This document shows positions 5,313-8,630 of a stretch of 8,630 nucleotides of DNA, one piece after another. Below the pieces are notes generated by a model, which worked only from the letters and a program-made list of their open reading frames with translations, had not been told where the DNA came from and made no database searches. Source of the DNA: JAVBUZ01 sp031554725. Lineage in GTDB: Bacteria; Bacillota; Clostridia; Lachnospirales; Lachnospiraceae. The first letter of the stretch is position 1. Each line of letters begins with the position of its first letter. The stretch spans positions 1 through 8,630 of the forward strand of contig JAVBUZ010000055.1 of the NCBI GenBank assembly GCA_031554725.1, read 5' to 3'. The translations under genes were made by a program, and so were the position numbers.

Positions 5313-6826
5313 TGAAAAAAGAAGTACATGTAAGAAGTAATGCAACGTATCCGTTTCACAATGCAGTAGATTTTTGCATTGGTACTGGAAGAATGGGATT
5401 AGCACTGCACGGAGAGTATCTTGAGCAGTTAAAAATGGTACAAGAGGAAATTGGTTTTAAGCATATTAGAGGCCATGGTTTATTTTGTGATGACATGGCA
5501 ATTTATCAGGAATATGAAGAAAATGGCGAAACACGAGTGGAGTATAACTATACCTATCTGGACCGAGTGATGGATAGTTACTTGGAGCTTGGGCTGAAAC
5601 CTTTTTTAGAATTAGGTTTTATGCCTACAAAGCTGGCAAGTGGTACGCAGACGGTTTTTTACTGGAAGGGTAACGTGACACCACCAAAATCTTATGAAGC
5701 ATGGCAGGCTATGGTACAGGCTCTTTTGCGCCATCTTATGCAACGCTATGGTACTGACGATGTAGTAACCTGGCCCATTGAGGTGTGGAACGAACCCAAT
5801 TTGGGCGGCTTCTGGCAAAATGCAGACATGGAGGAATACTTTAAGCTGTTTGCACGTACCTTTAGAGCAATCAAGGAAGTGGATTCTCGCTTTAGGGTAG
5901 GAGGACCAGCGGTATGTGGCGGAAGTGATAAGCCTTGGATCCAGGGCTTTATGGAGTTTTGCCGTAAGGAAAATATACCAGTTGATTTTGTTACAAGACA
6001 TCACTATACTACCGAGCTTCCAGAACGTGATGGACATTATGGATATGCAAAATTAATGAAGCCAGAGGATGGATTTGAGAACTTACATAGCACACGCGAA
6101 ATTGTAGACAGCTTTGTTGAGTACAAGGGGCTGGAAATTCATTTGACGGAATTTAATACCTCTTATATTCCAAACTGTCCATTACATGATACAAACCAGA
6201 ATGCAGCGTATCTGGCACACCAATTATCACGATTGGGTGAGGACAATGAGTCGTATTCTTATTGGACCTTTGGAGACGTGTTTGAAGAGCAGGGAGTACC
6301 ATTTACACCATTCCACGGAGGCTTTGGACTTGTGGCAAATGGCTGTATTCCTAAGCCTACTTTCTGGACATTTTCCTTCTTTAAGAAACTAAAAGAGCTT
6401 CCAGGACAGTGTGTCTATAGAGATGACGAAACTGTGGTTATGAAGCTTGATAATGGCACATACCGCATAGTGGCATGGAACAAGTCGTTAAATAGAACTG
6501 GAAAAAAATTAGAAATAAGCTACTTGTTAGAAATGCTAAAAGGTGACTACTGTGTGCTACAAAGGTCGGTGGATGAAGCTACCTGTAATCCACTAAAGGT
6601 ATGGCATGACATGGGAGAACCAGCAAACCTATCAAAGGAGCAGTGTGACATACTTCAGAGTGCGGCAAAGCCTTTTATAACGTCAAAGCATGTATCCGTA
6701 GGTGAAGATGAAAAGCTTAACTTTGATATTTGCTTGGAAGAGCATGGAGTAGTATACTTGGAAGTAAGTCCTGCGAAAATCACAGCAGACAGGGGTTATT
6801 CTTACGATAGAGTAATGGACTACTAA
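5312..6826 (+). CDS. xynB: GH39 family beta-xylosidase-like glycoside hydrolase
   Basis: The 504-residue protein has the length and layout of GH39 beta-xylosidases: a (beta/alpha)8 barrel over about residues 15-360 and a C-terminal beta-sandwich to the end. The acid/base Glu161 lies in EVWNEPN (157-163) and the nucleophile Glu280 in HLTEFNTSY (277-285). These positions are very close to those of the studied Thermoanaerobacterium enzyme (about 160 and 277). The N-terminal HIRGHGLFCDD (51-61) and RHHYT (229-233) are also family-typical. There is no signal peptide, so it works in the cytoplasm on imported short xylo-oligosaccharides, retaining the anomeric configuration. It overlaps the esterase stop by one base and is followed after 22 bases by the deacetylase gene, so the three form one operon. 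GH39 also includes alpha-L-iduronidases, but the context favours xylosidase. Confidence 0.88.
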   Translation: MKKEVHVRSNATYPFHNAVDFCIGTGRMGLALHGEYLEQLKMVQEEIGFKHIRGHGLFCDDMAIYQEYEENGETRVEYNYTYLDRVMDSYLELGLKPFLELGFMPTKLASGTQTVFYWKGNVTPPKSYEAWQAMVQALLRHLMQRYGTDDVVTWPIEVWNEPNLGGFWQNADMEEYFKLFARTFRAIKEVDSRFRVGGPAVCGGSDKPWIQGFMEFCRKENIPVDFVTRHHYTTELPERDGHYGYAKLMKPEDGFENLHSTREIVDSFVEYKGLEIHLTEFNTSYIPNCPLHDTNQNAAYLAHQLSRLGEDNESYSYWTFGDVFEEQGVPFTPFHGGFGLVANGCIPKPTFWTFSFFKKLKELPGQCVYRDDETVVMKLDNGTYRIVAWNKSLNRTGKKLEISYLLEMLKGDYCVLQRSVDEATCNPLKVWHDMGEPANLSKEQCDILQSAAKPFITSKHVSVGEDEKLNFDICLEEHGVVYLEVSPAKITADRGYSYDRVMDY

Positions 6827-6835
6827 AAAAAGGAG
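6827..6835 (+). promoter_or_regulatory. Ribosome site upstream of the deacetylase gene
   Basis: AAAAAGGAG lies directly after the GH39 stop. It is 1 base from an in-frame GTG at 6837 and 13 bases from the ATG at 6849. One base is too close for initiation, so the ATG is preferred although its spacing is long. Confidence 0.5.
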
Positions 6836-6848
6836 TGTGCCAATAATC

Positions 6849-7652
6849 ATGAGATTTGTATATCCTAAGGGAAAAAGAAAAGCATTAACATTTAGCTATG
6901 ATGATGGACAAGTATATGATAGAAAGCTAGTTGAGATATTTAATCGTTATGGCATGAAGGGTACCTTTCATATTAATTCAGGTACTTTGAGTAGGGAAGA
7001 GGATAACGAAGTATTTATTACTGCTAAAGAGCTTGCAGAGTTATTTAAGGGCCATGAAGTTGCATGTCATGGCGTAGAGCACAGAAATTTGCCTACCATA
7101 ACGAGACAGCAGGCAGCCTTGGAAATTGGAGAAGATAGGAAGGCTCTGGAAAAGCTTACAGGCAATATGATTAAAGGGATGTCCTATGCTTTTGGAAACT
7201 ATAGTGGGGTGGTAAAAGAAATCTTAAAGGATCAAGGAATTAAATATTGCCGTACTGTTAATAGCACAGGTGGCTTCTTCCCACCAGTGGATTTTTTAGA
7301 ATGGCATCCAACCTGCCATCACGATAATAGGCTACTAGAGTTTGGAGACCGATTCCTTGATGTAGCAGGGTTCTATGAGCTTCCGCTTATGTATGTCTGG
7401 GGACATAGCTTTGAGTTTGGACGCTCTGGAGACTGGAGTGTCATAGAAGCCTTTGCTGAAAAAATGTCAGGAAAAGAAGATATCTGGTATGCTACCAATA
7501 TGGAAATATGTAATTACATAGAGGCAGTGCGTAGACAGGAGTTTTCAGCAGATGGAAACACCATGTACAATCCTACGGCAATAACCATATGGGTATCTAC
7601 ATCAGAAGGACTTATTAGCGTAGAACCAGGGGCATATGGCAAAGTATTGTAA
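6849..7652 (+). CDS. Polysaccharide deacetylase (CE4-like, NodB fold), cytoplasmic
   Basis: From the ATG at 6849 the protein has 267 residues and begins MRFVYPKGKRKALTFSYDDG. That is motif 1 of the NodB fold, with base Asp18 and metal ligand Asp19 in SYDDG instead of TFDDG. Motif 2 is His74-x-x-x-His78 (CHGVEHRN), completing a metal site. The usual R-x-P-(Y/F) motif 3 is replaced by MSYAFGNY (111-118). A later WGHSFEF (184-190) supplies the His of the last motif. Most CE4 enzymes are exported, but this one has no signal peptide, so it should act inside the cell, perhaps removing acetyl groups from imported xylo-oligosaccharides before or alongside the GH39 enzyme. That substrate is inferred from the operon. 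A longer version from GTG 6837 would add four residues. Confidence 0.78.
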   Translation: MRFVYPKGKRKALTFSYDDGQVYDRKLVEIFNRYGMKGTFHINSGTLSREEDNEVFITAKELAELFKGHEVACHGVEHRNLPTITRQQAALEIGEDRKALEKLTGNMIKGMSYAFGNYSGVVKEILKDQGIKYCRTVNSTGGFFPPVDFLEWHPTCHHDNRLLEFGDRFLDVAGFYELPLMYVWGHSFEFGRSGDWSVIEAFAEKMSGKEDIWYATNMEICNYIEAVRRQEFSADGNTMYNPTAITIWVSTSEGLISVEPGAYGKVL

Positions 7653-7671
7653 ATGTAAGTGCAACATGAGG

Positions 7672-7707
7672 AAGACAGCTCTGTGAATAATGCAGGGCTG
7701 TCTTTTT
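7672..7707 (+). terminator. Rho-independent terminator of the xylan operon
   Basis: AAGACAGCTCTG (7672-7683) pairs with CAGGGCTGTCTT (7693-7704), with one G-U pair, around a 9-base loop. The run TCTTTTTC follows. On the opposite strand the stem holds a C-A mismatch and lacks a good T run, so it mainly stops rightward transcription. Confidence 0.85.
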
Positions 7708-7718
7708 CTCGATTGCGA

Positions 7719-8603
7719 TTAGGATAAATAATATTGTCTGTATTGGCTTGGTGTACATCCCCTAATTTCGTGGAATGAGCGATTAAAAGTGGATATACTG
7801 CGAAAACCAGATTGAAATGAGATTTCAGTCATAGCAAGGGAAGAATCGGATAGCAAAATTTCAGCTCGCCTTACGCGTTGCAAGGTCACATATTCGGCAA
7901 AATTATATTTAGTTACCTGTTTGAAAATACGCGAGAAATAACAATCGCTAAATCCAATGTACTCTGCGACGTCATTTAATGTTAGCGGTTGGTTACAATT
8001 TTCGGTTATATATCCGCATGCAAGACGAATCTTTTCGAGAGAACTGCTTGCTCGATTGGTAAGTGAGATATCATCCTTAAGAACGGTATGGTTGATGTGG
8101 GTACCAAATTCTATAAACATTTCGCATAAATAAATTAATATTTCGACTCCGCAAAAAGGATTTTCGGTCTTTTCGATTGCAAGCATATGGTTTAGATAAA
8201 TTTGCATATTCTGAGCAAGATCAGGGGATTCGTCCTGACGGATTAAATGAAACGTACGGAAAAGATTTAAATAAGGGGAGAAATCGGGTAATGTGTGAAA
8301 AAGAGTAGCAGAAAACTGTACCCCGATTAATTGCTTATCTTTGTTTTCTAATATTTCATGAAGCTCACCAGGCCATATAAATAGTACATCCCCGGGATGG
8401 AGCTCGTAGGATGTCTGGTTAATTCGTATAATCGGTGGGTAATCAATTTTTGCGTTTTCGGGCAAGGCGGCAATCTCAATATACTTATGCCAGTGTAGAT
8501 CAAATTTTGTTGGAAAGAAATCCGTGTCAATCGTATTGCAGTTGTAGCTAAATTGCAAATTTTCAAAGTTAGCTATATCAGTGGCTAATTGTTCCTTTTT
8601 CAT
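7719..8603 (-). CDS. AraC family transcriptional regulator with cupin-like sensor domain
   Basis: The 294-residue protein has a standard AraC layout. The N-terminal cupin-type effector domain (about 15-110) shows the paired motifs HWHKYIEI (37-44) and PGDVLFIWPGELHEI (70-84). The C-terminal DNA-binding domain (about 188-292) has two helix-turn-helix units, TLNDVAEYIGFSDCYFSRIF (208-227) and MTEISFQSGFRSISTFNRSF (258-277), followed by the typical ending GCTPSQYR (282-289). The ATG at 8603 is preceded by GAGG 6-7 bases upstream. It is transcribed towards the xylan operon and ends about 65 bases from it. Regulators of this type near sugar operons usually bind a sugar and activate transcription, so control of the 4275-7652 operon is likely but inferred. 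It could also govern genes to the right of the window. Confidence 0.87.
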   Translation of the reverse strand: MKKEQLATDIANFENLQFSYNCNTIDTDFFPTKFDLHWHKYIEIAALPENAKIDYPPIIRINQTSYELHPGDVLFIWPGELHEILENKDKQLIGVQFSATLFHTLPDFSPYLNLFRTFHLIRQDESPDLAQNMQIYLNHMLAIEKTENPFCGVEILIYLCEMFIEFGTHINHTVLKDDISLTNRASSSLEKIRLACGYITENCNQPLTLNDVAEYIGFSDCYFSRIFKQVTKYNFAEYVTLQRVRRAEILLSDSSLAMTEISFQSGFRSISTFNRSFHEIRGCTPSQYRQYYLS

Positions 8604-8630
8604 AAAATCCTCGTGTCGTTACTCTGTTTA

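Noticed and set aside
5612..6037. - strand open frame of 141 codons opposite the GH39 gene
   Set aside because: It lies wholly inside a gene with clear catalytic motifs and shows no ribosome site or recognisable protein character.
1..8630. CRISPR array, tRNA, insertion sequence or attachment site
   Set aside because: No regularly spaced repeats, cloverleaf, transposase-like protein or paired terminal repeats were seen on either strand.

Overview
The window looks like chromosomal DNA of a low-GC Firmicute, most likely a Lachnospiraceae-type clostridium. It is AT-rich, has strong purine-rich (A)GGAG ribosome sites, uses a TTG start, and carries a coiled-coil protein of a kind I associate with Lachnospiraceae. 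Seven intact genes and two incomplete ones lie on the + strand, and one gene lies on the - strand. There are no tRNA, rRNA, CRISPR or transposase genes. No gene-free stretch exceeds about 205 bases.

Left part (1-1038): the tail of a flavodoxin-fold NAD(P)H-dependent FMN reductase enters from the left edge. It is followed 15 bases later by a short-chain dehydrogenase/reductase (SDR), probably in the same transcript. A short unexplained open frame, possibly a gene remnant, follows the SDR.

Defence remnant (about 1160-2782): a well-formed promoter (TTTACT, 17 bases, TATGAT) sits inside a 16-bp inverted repeat with one mismatch. This is the layout expected of an AbiEi-autorepressed AbiE (type IV toxin-antitoxin) promoter. 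The antitoxin gene abiEi is intact. The toxin gene abiEii is not: its N-terminal segment runs directly into its C-terminal segment, so the nucleotidyltransferase core is missing, and no ATG stands at the expected start. The frame nevertheless stays open and overlaps the start of a GNAT acetyltransferase gene by 10 bases. This may be a degraded abortive-infection system whose repressor and promoter still control a GNAT gene.

Middle (2826-4128): a DUF3237-like small protein and a 270-residue acidic coiled-coil protein of unknown function, closed by a strong terminator with a GAAA loop.

Right part (about 4200-8603): an apparent operon for acylated xylan oligosaccharides. It encodes a surface lipoprotein esterase of the CE1/esterase-D type, a cytoplasmic GH39 beta-xylosidase and a cytoplasmic polysaccharide deacetylase-like protein, and ends in a clear terminator. 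A convergent AraC-family regulator with a cupin-like sensor domain follows and is the obvious candidate controller. The inferred pathway is that the esterase strips acyl groups at the cell surface, oligosaccharides are imported by a transporter not in this window, and remaining acyl groups and xylose units are removed inside the cell.

The best leads are the in-frame toxin deletion with its preserved operator, and the hendecad coiled-coil protein. I do not see a complete, clearly new system.
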